DNA of 64,000 nt from Symbiodinium natans. Taxonomy: Eukaryota; Sar; Dinophyceae; Suessiales; Symbiodiniaceae. Positions 41,703 to 50,769 of the stretch are shown here, piece after piece (the stretch's first letter is position 1; every line of letters begins with the position of its first letter). The notes beneath the pieces are model-generated. The model saw only the letters and a list, made by a program, of their open reading frames with translations. It had not been told where the DNA came from and did no database searches. The DNA lies in the NCBI GenBank assembly GCA_905221605.1, contig CAJNDS010002202.1, positions 1,216,879 through 1,280,878 of the forward strand. Reading direction: 5' to 3'. Made by a program: the position numbers and the translations under genes.

Positions 41703-44700
41703 CTGGGGGCGCGGGGCTGGACGGAAGGGGGGGGGGGGAAGCGGCATCGGCAACAGAATTTGCCATGGTTTTGGAAATGCTTGTATATTGAATATCGAAT
41801 TGGGAAATATTGCGAGACTATGCTGGACATCTTTTTGGTTGATAATCTGAAAGGAGGGGGTTGAAATATTTGGAGAAGATGATATAAAATGTATGAAATA
41901 TTTCGGGAATATTCATTGAAATCAATGGACTTCATCATAATTTTGATTTAACAATGATACAAGGAATACTTGAACACCTCAAATATGCCTATATATTTGG
42001 CTGGAAAGCTGAAATTTTCAATTATATTTGGAAATGTTTGAAATTGATTGGAAATATGAGACTTGAAATTAATATCTAGAAGCTTTGAAAACCAAAACTA
42101 TAAAATATTTGAAAGTCGGTAGAACTATTCTCTTGGATCCTTATGCAATTCATACTTTTGAGAATTTAACATTGAAAATGAATAGGAAATCTTTTGAAGT
42201 TTTGACTTTGCAACGCCATTTACGTTAAAGCCCTGGTCTGGCATGTACCAAGCAGGATCAGGGTGGCTCGATTCGCTGACGTGCGAATTGTTGACTTGTC
42301 AACTGACACACCACGCAGATGCACTTGCAGGCTGTCCATCTGACGCCACCGGAAAGTTTGCATCTTACTCAATCGAAGGTTGGGAGGACATGAGAACATA
42401 TATAACATACTGCCCCTGCCGGGTGAACTAGTGTGCCGCGACGCGCGCTGTGCCACGCTCGCACTGTTTTCATGAGAGAGCAGTCGTCGCACGTTCCTAC
42501 CTACCAGTCAAAGAAATCATCTGACGGAAACAGCGTGAGCTGCAGTTCCGGAAACCCTTTGCCGCCCTGCTTGCTCACGGCTTTGCTGCCTCCGTCGCTG
42601 TATACCAAGACTTACACATTCCATGTCCCTTGCAGTCTCCCTTTGGACCGAAGCCATCTTTAGAACCGACGGCGACACTGCATGCTCTTGCGCTCAAGGC
42701 TTCCACGCAGCTCACCTAACTTGCGAAGAAGGTGGGAGGTAAGTTGACAGGTCTTTTCTTGCTGAGACCCAGCCTGGCGCGTACCAAGCACCATCAAGAT
42801 GGCTCGGCACACGATTGTATGGTTTGTCGAAGCCGGGTCGACCCTCCACGAAGCATCTCAATGAACCGTCGTTGGAACTCGATCTCGAATCTATGGAAAA
42901 CAAGAGCCTTGTGCAGTGTCCAAGGCGGTCAACATTTTTCGCAGTCTTCGGTCTTGAAATTTGTCGCGACGATAAAGCTCCCGTGTTGCAAATCACGTGT
43001 TCGCTGTAGCTGCAAGATAGGACGCCTGTGCACATTTTCCAGGGCTCTGTCGAACTCATGACCTCGTAGGCCTGACATCGAGAAGAAGACATAACAGATG
43101 ATGCGTTGAAGCTTCAACACAGTTAGAGTTGTCAGGGGTGCCTTGAAGGAGGACGGCCATGGCACTCGACACCTGCAATATTGGCAAGCGGCAAGCTCGA
43201 TATGCCAAAGCTATGACATGTTTGAGCCGTCTCACCCTCTTAAAGCAAGTTCGGGAGGCTCTCAAGAGGCTGAGAGAGGCTTGCGGAGAAGGGCTTTGAG
43301 CCGCTGCACACTTTTTCATATAGGTAAAGCACAGAGGCTGGGACAAGCTTTGAGCCCTCTCACCCCCCCTCAGAGCAAATTGAATACGCTCCCAAGTGGT
43401 TGCAAAAGGCCTTGAGCCCTTTCACCCCCCTGCATATTGTCAAGACAAATCACGTGTCTTTGAAATGGCTTTTCAGGCAAGTGAGGCAGAGAAAGGCTTT
43501 GACACCTCTCATCTCCCTTCCTATAGATGCAGCAAATCAGGGAGGCTTTGAACCCTCAACCTTCTTCATATAGGTAGAATAAATTCCTTCTGAAGATGTC
43601 GTCAAGAGTCTTTCGAGAAGCTTAGGGGGGCTTTGACCCTCTCAACCCCCTTCAAAAGGGTATACAAACCCTTCTGAAGGTGTCCAAGAGGCTTTCAAGA
43701 GGCTCAGGGAGGCTTTGAACCCTTCAACCCCCTTCAAAAACGTAGAAGAATTCCTCTAAAGAGGTTTCCAAGAAGCTTTCAAAAAGGCTCATTTCCTTGC
43801 AGAGGGCCCTCCCCCTTCATATCAGTCTAACAAATTTGCTCCAACCTCCTCGTTCAGGCAGCGCATAAGCTCTGTTGTGACATCTCTGAATGTTGCGAGA
43901 TAAACTTTTGGCTTCCATGCAACGCCTGCTGCGGTAGCAGGATTGGCTGGGTCAGGCTTAAGCTCGCTGTCGGTGCTGGAGTTTCCTGCCTTGCTGTTCT
44001 GTTGGTGACAGTCTGATCTTGAGGCGGTCGTGGACATTTCTGCACGTTCTGGAGGATGCTCTGTCGTCGACCTCTCAGTTCTATTTTATGCGTGTAGCGG
44101 CTGATATCGGGAATGCTGACGCAGACATGGAGGCTGAAGCTAAGAAGTCTGAAGTCTTCGTTCTCGGAATTGCTATCGAAGGCATTCTGGGCGGCGAACC
44201 TTTTCTGGCCACAACTCGAATCTGTAAGGTTGTTGACTGCAGCTGTTTCTGTTGATTGCAACTCTTTCTTGGGCTCTTGCCAGCAAAGACTCGAAAGACG
44301 TTGACTGTGCAACCTTCTCTGAGTTGTCGGAGCAATGTGAGCTTTTGTTGCTCTAGGATCAGCACGTAGTTGGAGTAGGACAATCCTGCCGGCCTGGAAA
44401 GCTTGGCTTCCTGTGACAACTGTGAGCATTTGTGAGTTTGAGCCTTCCTCGTCAGGTACGAGACCCTCTTGAGCATGTCTGCGGAGGTGACAGCGCCGTG
44501 CCCGTTTAGGCCAAGCAGCTGCGTGCTGACTCTCCCGGCGAGGCAGAAAACTGATTTCTGTTCTTGCTTGGGCAGTCCGGTTACAGTCTGAGGGTCGAAC
44601 CGATTCGTCATGGAACAGGTGTAGCGCCGCTACTGCCGAAGTTGAATGGAGACTTTCTTGATAGCTTAAGTTCAAGATTAAGCTGTGCTTTTCTTTCCAT

Positions 44701-47700
44701 GTGGTGTGCGTGATGCGTTCAAGAGGCTGATTTATGTCTAGTTTTCTGACGAAACGAAGGAACGTGGGAAAGCTTTGAGGGAAGGTCAAGGCTCTTGTTT
44801 GGGCATTAAGAGCTGGGGGGGAAAGTTTTGGAGGTATAAGCAAATTGATCACTTCGCCTCCCAGGACTGCTTTGGATTAATTTAACTAAGCTCGGCTTCT
44901 CAGCTGTTTAGACGTAATACTTTCGGAAATTCAGAGCAGAATGAGACGACACACAATTTCTATGCGAGTTTTGCCTTGATGGTTTAGGGTTTAGGGTTTA
45001 GGGTTTGGGGTTTGGGGTTTGGGGTTTGGGGTTAAAGGAGGCCCGGCTGGGGGTGTAGTGCTTGGGGAATCGGGCTTAATTGGGGGAAGCCCCAAACCCT
45101 GCAAGCCCTTAGCGCTACACCCCTAATTAAACTAGACGTCTAACCCTCCCCCCTAAACCCTAAACCCCAAACCCCAAACCCTAAACCCTAAACTCCCGAA
45201 ACCCTAAACCCCAAAGCCCCGCGCGTCCGAGGCGCCCGGTGCTGGTTGATGCAGAGGCAGCAGATCCAAATGTAGTCATGCCAGCAGTCTTCCTGGACCC
45301 AAAAAGGGAGGGTTTAGTGTTTAGGGTTTAGGATTTAGGGCTACTAGACCCAGGAGCAACCCAGGAACAAAGAAGGTGCTCTTGTTGGTTTAAAGCGGGA
45401 TTGCAGGGGAACCTCCTCAACCCCCAAAAGAAAAGGGAACAAAGGGGCCCTAAACCCTAAACCCTAACCCTAAAACCCTAAACCCTAAAACCCTAAACCC
45501 TAAACCCTACTGGGTCGGAGCTTCGGTGATGAAGTCGTGGAGTGTATCCGCGATGTCTCCGACAGGGTAGGCCCAGCTGTAAGACAGCATGTAGTAGGAC
45601 AAGCCCGCGTCGCCATCTGCCTAGGTGGGTTTAGGGTTTAGGGTTTAGGGTTTAGGGTTTAGGGTTTAGGGTTTAGGGTTTAGGGTTTAGGGTTTAGGGT
45701 TTAGGGTTTAGGGTTTAGGGGCTCAAGAAAACCCTCTGAAGATACCCCCGGTATCGGACCCTAGACCCTTAAGCCCCGAAACTCCGAGACCCCCAAACCC
45801 CGAAACGCCTAAACCCCTAAACCGCTAGACCCCTAAACCCCTAAACCCCTGCCCAACAAGGAGGCCCAACAAAAAAGGAACACATCCCACCAAGCTAAAA
45901 ACCCCCCCCCTGCCCCCCCCCCCCCCCCACCCCCCTCCCCCCACCCCTCCCCCACCCCCTTCCCCCCCCCCCCAAAAAAGGACCCTAAACCCTAAACACC
46001 CTAAACCCTACGCCCTACGCCCTAAACCCCAAAAACCCTAAACCCTAAACCCCAAAAACCCTGAGCTCTCCTGCCACCTCGCTGCAACGGCATCGACGTA
46101 AGAGGTACCCAGCCGGCCATCTCTTGGGCAGACCACGTCCTTCCCCTTCTCGCGGATGACGCCTTCCTTGTCGGGTTTTGGGGTTTAGGGCTTAGGGTTG
46201 AGGGTTTAGGGGGTTTAGGGTTGAGGGTTTAGGGTTTAGGGTTTGGGTTTTGGGGTTTGGGGTTTAGGGTTTAGGGTTTAGGGTTTAGGGTTTAGGCTTT
46301 AGGGTTTAGGGTTTAGGGTTTAGGGTTTAGGGATTAGGGATTAGGATTTAGGGTGATTCCTCTGGTTAATAAACTTCAAAGTAAGTTGCCATAACGAGGA
46401 TACTATCTTGCTTTCTTGACCCTAAGGTAGCTTCATGAGCAAGAAACCTCAAACCCTAAACCCTGAACCCCTTACCCGCAAAGAGGAGAAAAAAAAACCA
46501 AGGCGACTTCTGAAAAGGAACCCCAAGCCCTAAACCCTAAACCCCAAACGCTAAACCCTAAACCCCAAACCCTGAACCCCAAACCCTGAACCCCCAGTCG
46601 AAGGTTCTTCGATGGCATAGACGGGGGATGATCGCGGAAAGCCCTTGGCCTCCATCTCCAGCAGCAGGTCATTGGCCAAATACTTGAAGCTGATGCCTCC
46701 AAGGGCTTACATACTGGGTTTAGGGTTTAGGGTTTAGGGTTTAGGGTATAGGGTATAGGGTTTAGGGTTTAGGGTTTAGGGTTTAGGGCTAGGCGGGGCC
46801 ATAACAGACCCACGCGTTTCCGGCAGTTTAGCACTGTTGCCCTCAGAATCCCCTGTAAATGCCGATGTTTCCTGGGTTTCGCCCATCACCTCATCCCCGC
46901 AGTTTTTATCCAAAATCATCCTGCAATTTTTTGGGCATCCGTAGACTGCACTGGTATTTGTGGGGTTTTGTGCACTACTTCGCTCTTTCGACGTGTCCTA
47001 AACTAAGCCCTGTCTTGCTTGCATCCGCTTCTGCCCAGCCCTGGATCTAAATAACACGTTTGCTTCACCATAGTTATAGAAGAGAGCATCATGGCCCAAC
47101 CATGATGACGTCCATAGTCTAATCCGTTCTGGGAAGAGAGTATCCATGGCCCAAGCATGATGACGTCCATGGTCTACTCTGTTCTGATGAGAAGAGAGCA
47201 TCCATGGCCCAAGCATGATGACGTCCATGATCTACATGTTTTCTGCACTGCCACGGCCCAACCATGATGACGTCCATGGTCTTCTCCGTTCTGGGAAGAG
47301 AGCATCCAGGGTCCAAGCATGATGACGTCCATGGTCTATTCTGCTCTGATGAGAAGAGAGCATCCATGGCCCAAGCATGATGACGTCCATGGTTTACATC
47401 GTCTAATCTGTTCCGAGAAGGTTAAACCTTCTTCTGGGTAGAAATGGCTGGAAGTCCTTGCTTTTAGGCGCACTGGGGAGCAGAAAGGCGTCATTTCTCA
47501 ACACTAAAGGCGGTGACCTAAGTCCTGCATCTCAGGTTTGCTGGTGGGGCCACAGTTTTGCGCGGGTCTGTTGTGGACCCGCCAGGGTTTAGGGTTTGGG
47601 GCTTAGGGAGAAGATAAATCTTGATGGCTTTGTAAGGATATGCAAGGATTATATAGGGGACTAAACTAAAAGTGGGTGTAGGGGGGGGGGGGTTAGGTTT

Positions 47701-47823
47701 GGGGGTTTGGGCTTTAAGGTTCAGGGTTTGGGATTCGGGGTTCAGGGTTTAGGGTTCAGGGTTTAGGGTGTGGGGAAGCTGATGCCTCGTAGGAGCCCCC
47801 CTGGCTTGCCGGCTTCTGCTGAC
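30374..47823 (-). CDS. Gene B: conserved N-terminal region plus KLC/NPHP3-like TPR protein, about 24 exons
   Basis: Phase-consistent exons in transcript order: 47823-47786, 46696-46600, 46166-46071, 45620-45510, 45292-45220, 41487-41431, 41008-40924, about 40447-40383, 38848-38774, 38373-38287, 37397-37323, 36368-36330, 35605-35526, 35085-35025, 34880-34800, 34471-34400, 33708-33652, 33432-33346, 32961-32896, about 32590-32515, 32018-31938, 31157-31070, 30654-30574, 30436-30374. The N-terminal part has VCPRDGRLGTSYVDA, YYMLSYSWAYPVGDIAD, YIWICCLCINQHR and HIIAMMSPWHEPRYIRR, then ASVEEDKINILRFI. From 35.6 kb onward it is TPR-like. I recognise this arrangement from dinoflagellate predicted proteins, where the function is unknown; TPRs bind protein partners. 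The true start and stop were not located. Confidence 0.75.
31512..31652. mobile_element. MITE-like element, family F1 copy 2
   Basis: TTTCATGGTACTTCTTAACC at the left matches the complement of GTTCAGAAGTACCATGAACC at the right. Ends and central CTGTACT match the copy at 12586-12737. It lies in a gene B intron. Confidence 0.75.
32896..35605 (-). CDS. Gene B exons 13-19, tetratricopeptide repeats
   Basis: Joined exons give helical repeats typical of kinesin-light-chain/NPHP3 TPRs: SSAELVLLEGLERHSKTLRN, SLDGAMALRLLGRLVVRRQD, WAGAKRYYLEAKDTLEALGS, VQYAQLLVDLFTSTGQQPFL, ELFESLGATDQEDRAVLME, DYPRVLKHMGSQKLEAADPQ, AALACLDLEAWRLACRAEVA. Exon lengths of 61, 81, 72, 57, 87 and 66 bp all preserve frame. 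The MES of 35.6 kb (MESIADFSSAEL) is probably internal, because the frame joins to upstream exons in related proteins. The 35085/34880 junction lies in a 16 bp direct repeat. Confidence 0.8.
34120..34370 (+). repeat. Long TTTAGGG array in a gene B intron
   Basis: About 250 bp of nearly pure heptamer with two small interruptions (near 34165 and 34235). Similar pure arrays in this gene are at 30690-30900, 35117-35200, 39792-39875, 40037-40135, 40778-40850 and 45628-45715. Confidence 0.95.
35215..35460. other. Unique intronic sequence without recognised features
   Basis: About 245 bp of mixed, moderately AT-rich sequence with no telomeric units and no convincing exon on either strand. It lies between gene B exons at 35085 and 35526. 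Confidence 0.6.
37323..38848 (-). CDS. Gene B exons 9-11
   Basis: 38848-38774 (25 codons, ESFRSALFGTGLQSLYDVLA then SLRIQ) joins to 38373-38287 (29 codons, DASASVEEDKINILRFIDPD then ASDYNDSPK). That joins to 37397-37323 (25 codons, VAALNASVRKRIQAWLVKAA then VQWLE). All joins are phase 0 at AG|G. The intron between the first two carries CCCTAAA, variant and TTTAGGG blocks, and the next one carries the homogenised GGGCTTA array. Confidence 0.8.
38040..38275 (+). repeat. Homogenised GGGCTTA variant array
   Basis: About 30 consecutive units of TTAGGGC with three GGGCTCA units near the left edge and one GGGCTTC. The single T-to-C change relative to TTTAGGG is fixed across the array. It lies between gene B exons. 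Confidence 0.95.
39592..39735. mobile_element. Palindromic element, family F6
   Basis: Arms of about 60 bp. The left arm begins CATGGGTTCCCCTACC and continues CTACCCCCCC...TAGGTTCCCCCT; the right arm is the near-complement, ending GGTAGTAGGGGAACCCATG. The centre is AT-rich (TAATTAAGGCTACTC). It is MITE-like, in a gene B intron. Confidence 0.75.
40924..41487 (-). CDS. Gene B exons 6-7
   Basis: 41487-41431 encodes KEAQAAGLTVAFSEFQE and joins GAG|GCC to 41008-40924. The latter encodes AFGSRVAGVGHIIAMMSP then WHEPRYIRRA and ends in phase 1. This SPW..PRY..R motif normally precedes a WC(V/I)xE motif in the family; that follow-on exon was not found, so an exon may be missing between 40.92 and 40.45 kb. 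Confidence 0.7.
41108..41352 (+). repeat. TTTTAGGG variant array, longest
   Basis: About 245 bp of 8 bp TTTTAGGG units with TTTGAGGG and TTATAGGG variants grouped near 41150-41250. It lies between gene B exons 6 and 7. Confidence 0.95.
41646..41701 (+). repeat. Poly(G) tract of 56 bases
   Basis: An uninterrupted run of 56 G, preceded by two copies of ACGTTTTGAGCGAAAGTTTT (from about 41578 and 41609). It marks the left edge of the non-telomeric block. The exact length is likely unstable or sequencing-limited. Confidence 0.9.
43220..43800 (+). repeat. Diverged tandem repeat, units of about 50-87 bp
   Basis: About eight units each beginning GGCTTTGAvCCCTCTCAMCCC, followed by TTCATATAGG or TTCAAAA and a variable tail containing CAAGAGGCTC. 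Unit starts are near 43221, 43295, 43349, 43411, 43497, 43546, 43631 and 43713. Confidence 0.75.
43854..44852 (-). CDS. Hypothetical ORF, 332 codons, uncertain
   Basis: The longest stop-free frame of the window (starts MINLLIPPKLSPPALNAQTR). A second minus frame (44611-44081, starts MTNRFDPQTVTGLPKQEQKS) overlaps it and looks at least as protein-like (GLSYSNYVLILEQQKLTLLR). A frameshift near 44610 could join the two. No domain, signal peptide or membrane segment was recognised. It may be a gene nested in a gene B intron, a remnant of an inserted element, or chance. Confidence 0.3.
   Translation of the reverse strand: MINLLIPPKLSPPALNAQTRALTFPQSFPTFLRFVRKLDINQPLERITHTTWKEKHSLILNLSYQESLHSTSAVAALHLFHDESVRPSDCNRTAQARTEISFLPRRESQHAAAWPKRARRCHLRRHAQEGLVPDEEGSNSQMLTVVTGSQAFQAGRIVLLQLRADPRATKAHIAPTTQRRLHSQRLSSLCWQEPKKELQSTETAAVNNLTDSSCGQKRFAAQNAFDSNSENEDFRLLSFSLHVCVSIPDISRYTHKIELRGRRQSILQNVQKCPRPPQDQTVTNRTARQETPAPTASLSLTQPILLPQQALHGSQKFISQHSEMSQQSLCAA
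45220..46166 (-). CDS. Gene B exons 3-5, conserved N-terminal motifs
   Basis: 46166-46071 encodes EGVIREKGKDVVCPRDGRLG then TSYVDAVAARWQ, exactly 32 codons. 45620-45510 encodes ADGDAGLSYYMLSYSWAYPV then GDIADTLHDFITEAPTQ, 37 codons. 45292 onward encodes EDCWHDYIWICCLCINQHRA. Donor/acceptor pairs are CAG|GA...AG|GC and CAG|TA...CAG|GA, so neither intron starts with GT. The introns are CCCTAAA plus TTTAGGG blocks with an F3 element at 45354-45420. The third exon's 3' edge is not resolved. Confidence 0.75.
45354..45420 (+). repeat. Dispersed short element, family F3 copy 2
   Basis: ACTAGACCCAGGAG, ACCCAGGAACAAAGAAGGTG then TTGGTTTAAAG; diverged relative to 12155-12235. It lies in a gene B intron. 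Confidence 0.5.
46805..47580. other. Unique intronic block with higher-order tandem repeat
   Basis: A telomere-free interval in the intron between gene B exons 1 and 2. 46805-47070 is unique with no convincing exon; 47075-47395 is the higher-order repeat listed separately; 47400-47580 is unique. Confidence 0.7.
47075..47395 (+). repeat. 162 bp higher-order repeat of three 50-58 bp subunits
   Basis: Six units share AAGCATGATGACGTCCATGG. Subunit A opens CCGTTCTGGGAAGAG (47124, 47286), B opens GYTCTGATGAGAAGAG (47181, 47343), and C opens ACATGTTTTCTGCACTG (about 47234). The A-A and B-B offsets are both 162 bp, so the triplet ABC is the repeating block. The intronic satellite is not telomeric. 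Confidence 0.85.
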
Positions 47824-48117
47824 CTGACAATGGAGGATTTCGGGTTAGGGTTTAGGCTTTAGGCTTCAGGGTTTAGGGTTTCGGGTTTCGGGTTTAGGGT
47901 TTAGGGAGGGGTGTAAAACACAAAAACTCCAACCTAGCGGACTCGTGCTTCGGAGCAGCTAGGGTTTTGGGTTTGGGGGTTTGGCTGGCCACCCAGAAGC
48001 GCTGCTTAGGGTTACAACACCATGAAAGCCCCAAGACCTTCATCCTGCACCCTAAACCCTAAACCCTAAACCCTAAACCCTAAACCCCGGAGAACCCCCC
48101 CGCACAAGAAGTGAGTT

Positions 48118-48209
48118 GGGATGTTCCCCCCATATACTAGCAGTCCTTAATAGGGATTGTAGCACCCCCCCCCTATTCTAGTACCTGTTAAGGACTGTCA
48201 ACACAAGAG
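48118..48209. mobile_element. Short inverted-repeat element, family F2 copy 2
   Basis: Left GGGATGTTCCCCCCATATAC then TAGCAGTCCTTAATAGGG; right CCTGTTAAGGACTGTCAACAC. The ends are complementary and match copies at 4506, 48408 and 61090. Confidence 0.65.
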
Positions 48210-48407
48210 CAGTGTGAGCCTTCAATCAAAACCCCCGGACCCCAACCAAACCCAAAGCTCTTAAATCCTAAACCCTCAAACCCTTAAACCCTTAAACCCT
48301 TAAGCCGTTAACCCGGTAACCCCTAAACCCTTAAGCCGTTAACCCGGTAACCCCTAACCGATTGAAACCTAAAGCCGCCAAAATCCCTCAGCTTTTACGC
48401 CCTAAAC

Positions 48408-48505
48408 CTCCTTATACGAACCGCCCTTAAGAGGGGGTTACAGTACCCCCCTACCATAGTCCCTATTAAGGACTGTTTGCATAAGGGGGAAGGGAGAACA
48501 TCCCA
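48408..48505. mobile_element. Short inverted-repeat element, family F2 copy 3
   Basis: The right half CCCTATTAAGGACTGTTTGC then ATAAGGGGG...AACATCCC matches the F2 terminus; the left half CTTATACGAACCGCCCTTAA is more diverged. Confidence 0.55.
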
Positions 48506-49422
48506 ACCCTAAACCCTACACCCTACACCCTAAACCCTAAACCCTAAACCCTAAACCCTGAACCCTGAACCCTAAACCCCAAACCCTAAACCTCACATCC
48601 CAACTCCCAGCCTGCTGTGAGCCTCACTTTCGGAGGCGCAGTTGCGAGGATGTACCTGCTTCTTCTGCTTCGCAGAGAAACCTGAAGTTTCGGGTTTAGG
48701 GTTTAGGGTTTAGGGCTTAGGATCCTCCCAGATTCTGTGACGAACGCTGAACCCTAAATTTTAAATAGTATAAGAGGCGAATAACGGCCAAGAAATTACA
48801 TCAACTAAACCCTAAACTCTAACGAGGTTCCGAGTTTAGGGCTTAGGGCTTAGGGCTCAGGGTTTAGGGTTTGGGGTAACCCTTCAAAGCAAAAGATGCA
48901 AAAAAAAGACTGTTCAGCGCAGACCTAGAGGCAACCGAAGCAACTTCGCGACATCGGCGGAGTTGGGGGAAGGCCCAGCGCGGCGCGGCTTTGCTGTGCT
49001 TAGGGTTTATGGTTTAGGGTTTCGGGCTTAGGGTTTAGGATGTAGGGTTTAGGGTTTAGGCTTAGGGCTCAGGGTTGAGGGATTTGGGGCTTCAGGGTTT
49101 ACTTTTGGGTTTGGGGTTGGGGCTTCGGGTGGTCTACCCAAACCCCAAACATTTTGACTCCTAACATCGGAGCCAGAGTTAGGTCGCAGAAGGCTGTCTG
49201 GACCAGCCATCCCCTAAACCCTAAACCCTAAACCCTAGGGTTTGGGGGCTTGCTGCGGTCCCTATGTGGGGCCCTGTGCAGAACCAAAGCTTTGTGCCCA
49301 AAACCTCCGTGCCCCTTAATGAAGAGATATTCCATAAACCGTATAAGGAAGCCTCTTATGCTTCAAGGTATCTTCTTTGTTAAGGGGAACTGGAGTCTTT
49401 GGGTGCACAACCCATGGGATCA

Positions 49423-49500
49423 TAGACTAGACCCAAGGAGTCACCTAGGAATGAAAAGGGTGCCCCTTTTTTGGCTTACAGGGGCCTATGAGGGGAACCT
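49423..49500 (+). repeat. Dispersed short element, family F3 copy 3
   Basis: ACTAGACCCAAGGAGTCACC, then GGGTGCCCCTTTTTTGGCTT and AGGGGCCTATGAGGGGAAC. Close to copy 1. Confidence 0.65.
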
Positions 49501-49766
49501 ACACCCAAAAAGGAGGGAATCAGGGGCCGACTCTGTGTGCTGGCAGAGGGCTGTGTGCCCAACTTTTAAGATGTATTCCAAATCGCCTGAAATTTGTCAT
49601 TTAGGGTTTAGGGTGTAAGGTTTAGGGTGTTTAGGGTTTCGGGTTTAGGGGTGAGGCTTTAGGCTTTGAGGGTTGTGTAGGCTTTGGGGCTTGGCGTTTA
49701 GGGTTCAGGGACGAGCACAGGCATCGTGCGCTAGGCTGCTAGGGTTGAGGGCGTAGCTTAGAGCAG

Positions 49767-49866
49767 TTACATGGGCCCTTAATATGTTCAGGGGTTCTGA
49801 TGTGGGTTGTAGAGGGTATACAAGGGGTATTTAAGGGAGGGCCCATACTCAGGGACCATGCAAAGT
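49767..49866 (+). repeat. Dispersed element, family F4 copy 2
   Basis: ACATGGGCCCTTAATATG, TCTGATGTGGG, GTATACAAGGGGTATTTAAG, then GGGACCATGCAAAG. Matches 24086 and 59203. Confidence 0.7.
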
Positions 49867-50159
49867 AACCCTAAACCCTAAACCCTAAACCCCAAACCCT
49901 AAACCCTTTATGGGAACGACCCCGAAGCAGAGCACTACTTTTGGGGGGGGGATTGCGGGGCTTCCTGGGTCTCGCAGGGGCATCCAGAGAGAAGCTTCAA
50001 GGATAAACCCGAAATCCCGAAAAGAACGCGATTCGGATTTAGGGTTTAGGGTTTAGGGTTTAGGGTTTAGGGTTTAGCGTTTAGGGTTTAGGGTTTAGGG
50101 TTTAGGGTTTAGGGTTAGTCTAACCCCCCTAAACCCTAAACCCTAAACCCTCTATGGTC

Positions 50160-50625
50160 TAGACACCCTAACATTGACCACACCGCAGCTTAAACGAATC
50201 GACGCAATGTACTTTGAGTTTCTAAGGAGAGTTATAGGCATCAAAGCCTCGTATTACTCGAGGGTTTCGAATAACACAGTCTGGTGCGAGGCTGGTTATA
50301 CCGAACCCCCTCGGAGTTTCTGTTCAAATCGGAGCTCAAACTCCTTCAAGCCGTGCATGCTGCTGAACCAAGCTCCCCCCTACATTCAGTAGTCTTTTCA
50401 GCCTACAAAGATCGTATCAAAGTTGTGGGACGTAGGCGGGGTATGCAAATCTCTCATTGGATTGAAGTGGTTACCAAAAGACACTTTGCGGATATATGGG
50501 ACCAAACCGCTTCTAAGAGTATCCTAGGACCACATACCCAATATGCTACGATCGCCCGTAGACTGCGGAATCCCTCTTTTGCGGAGCCGGAGCCAATGCG
50601 CGCAGACCAGGGCGCAAGGCCATAG
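50160..50625 (+). pseudogene. LINE (non-LTR retrotransposon) ORF2 C-terminal fragment, frameshifted
   Basis: The plus strand from 50174 reads TTPQLKRIDAMYFEFLRRVI then GIKASYYSRVSNNTVWCEAG; a +1 shift near 50310 continues PSEFLFKSELKLLQAVHAAE and GRRRGMQISHWIEVV. The layout (LRRxxGI, RVSN, LxxQL-like, GRRR) is that of the region after the RT domain in LINE polyproteins. RT and endonuclease domains are absent, so it is a 5'-truncated, decayed copy. It abuts a CCCTAAA array at its 3' end and lies opposite to the host genes. Confidence 0.65.
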
Positions 50626-50769
50626 CAAAAAACAACCCAAACCCTAAACCCTAAACCCTAAACCCTACACCCTACACCCTAAACCCTAAACCCTAAACCC
50701 TAAACCCTAAACCCTAAACCCTAAACCCTCCCCCCTAAACCCTAAACCCTACCCCCAAACAACTACGAG

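Larger units (their letters stand above)
41702..44975. other. 3.3 kb block free of telomeric repeat inside gene B intron
   Basis: Unlike its surroundings, this block has no heptamer arrays. 41770-42200 is strongly AT-rich. Two diverged copies of a segment containing GTACCAAGCA...TGGCTCG occur near 42245 and 42783. 43220-43800 is a diverged tandem repeat. 43850-44852 contains the longest open frame of the window on the minus strand. It lies between gene B exons at 45220 and 41487, so it is either an insertion or an ordinary long intron that has escaped telomeric expansion. Confidence 0.75.
47580..50160. repeat. Intergenic/telomeric mosaic between genes A and B
   Basis: CCCTAAA blocks are at 48052-48085, 48505-48590, 49213-49235 and 49868-49905; TTTAGGG at 50040-50115. 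Decayed forms occupy 48240-48400. Islands at 48610-48690, 48930-49000 (minus NSADVAKLLRL, ankyrin-like) and 49140-49205 may be remaining 3' exons of gene A but are not in proven frame. 49250-49600 carries an F3 copy and no exon. Confidence 0.6.

Noticed and set aside
41524-41938. Polyproline/polyglycine ORFs across the poly(G) tract
   Set aside because: Produced by the homopolymer; flanks show no coding character.
42220-43415. Six overlapping ORFs of 60-126 codons on both strands
   Set aside because: They overlap a diverged duplicated segment and are open on both strands with no domain; not separable from chance.
43822-44304. Plus-strand and minor minus-strand ORFs inside the 43.8-44.9 kb block
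   Set aside because: Shorter than and overlapping the two larger minus-strand frames; no supporting motif.
47119-47367. Minus-strand ORF with repeated HGRHHAWAMDALF
   Set aside because: Encoded by the 162 bp higher-order repeat.
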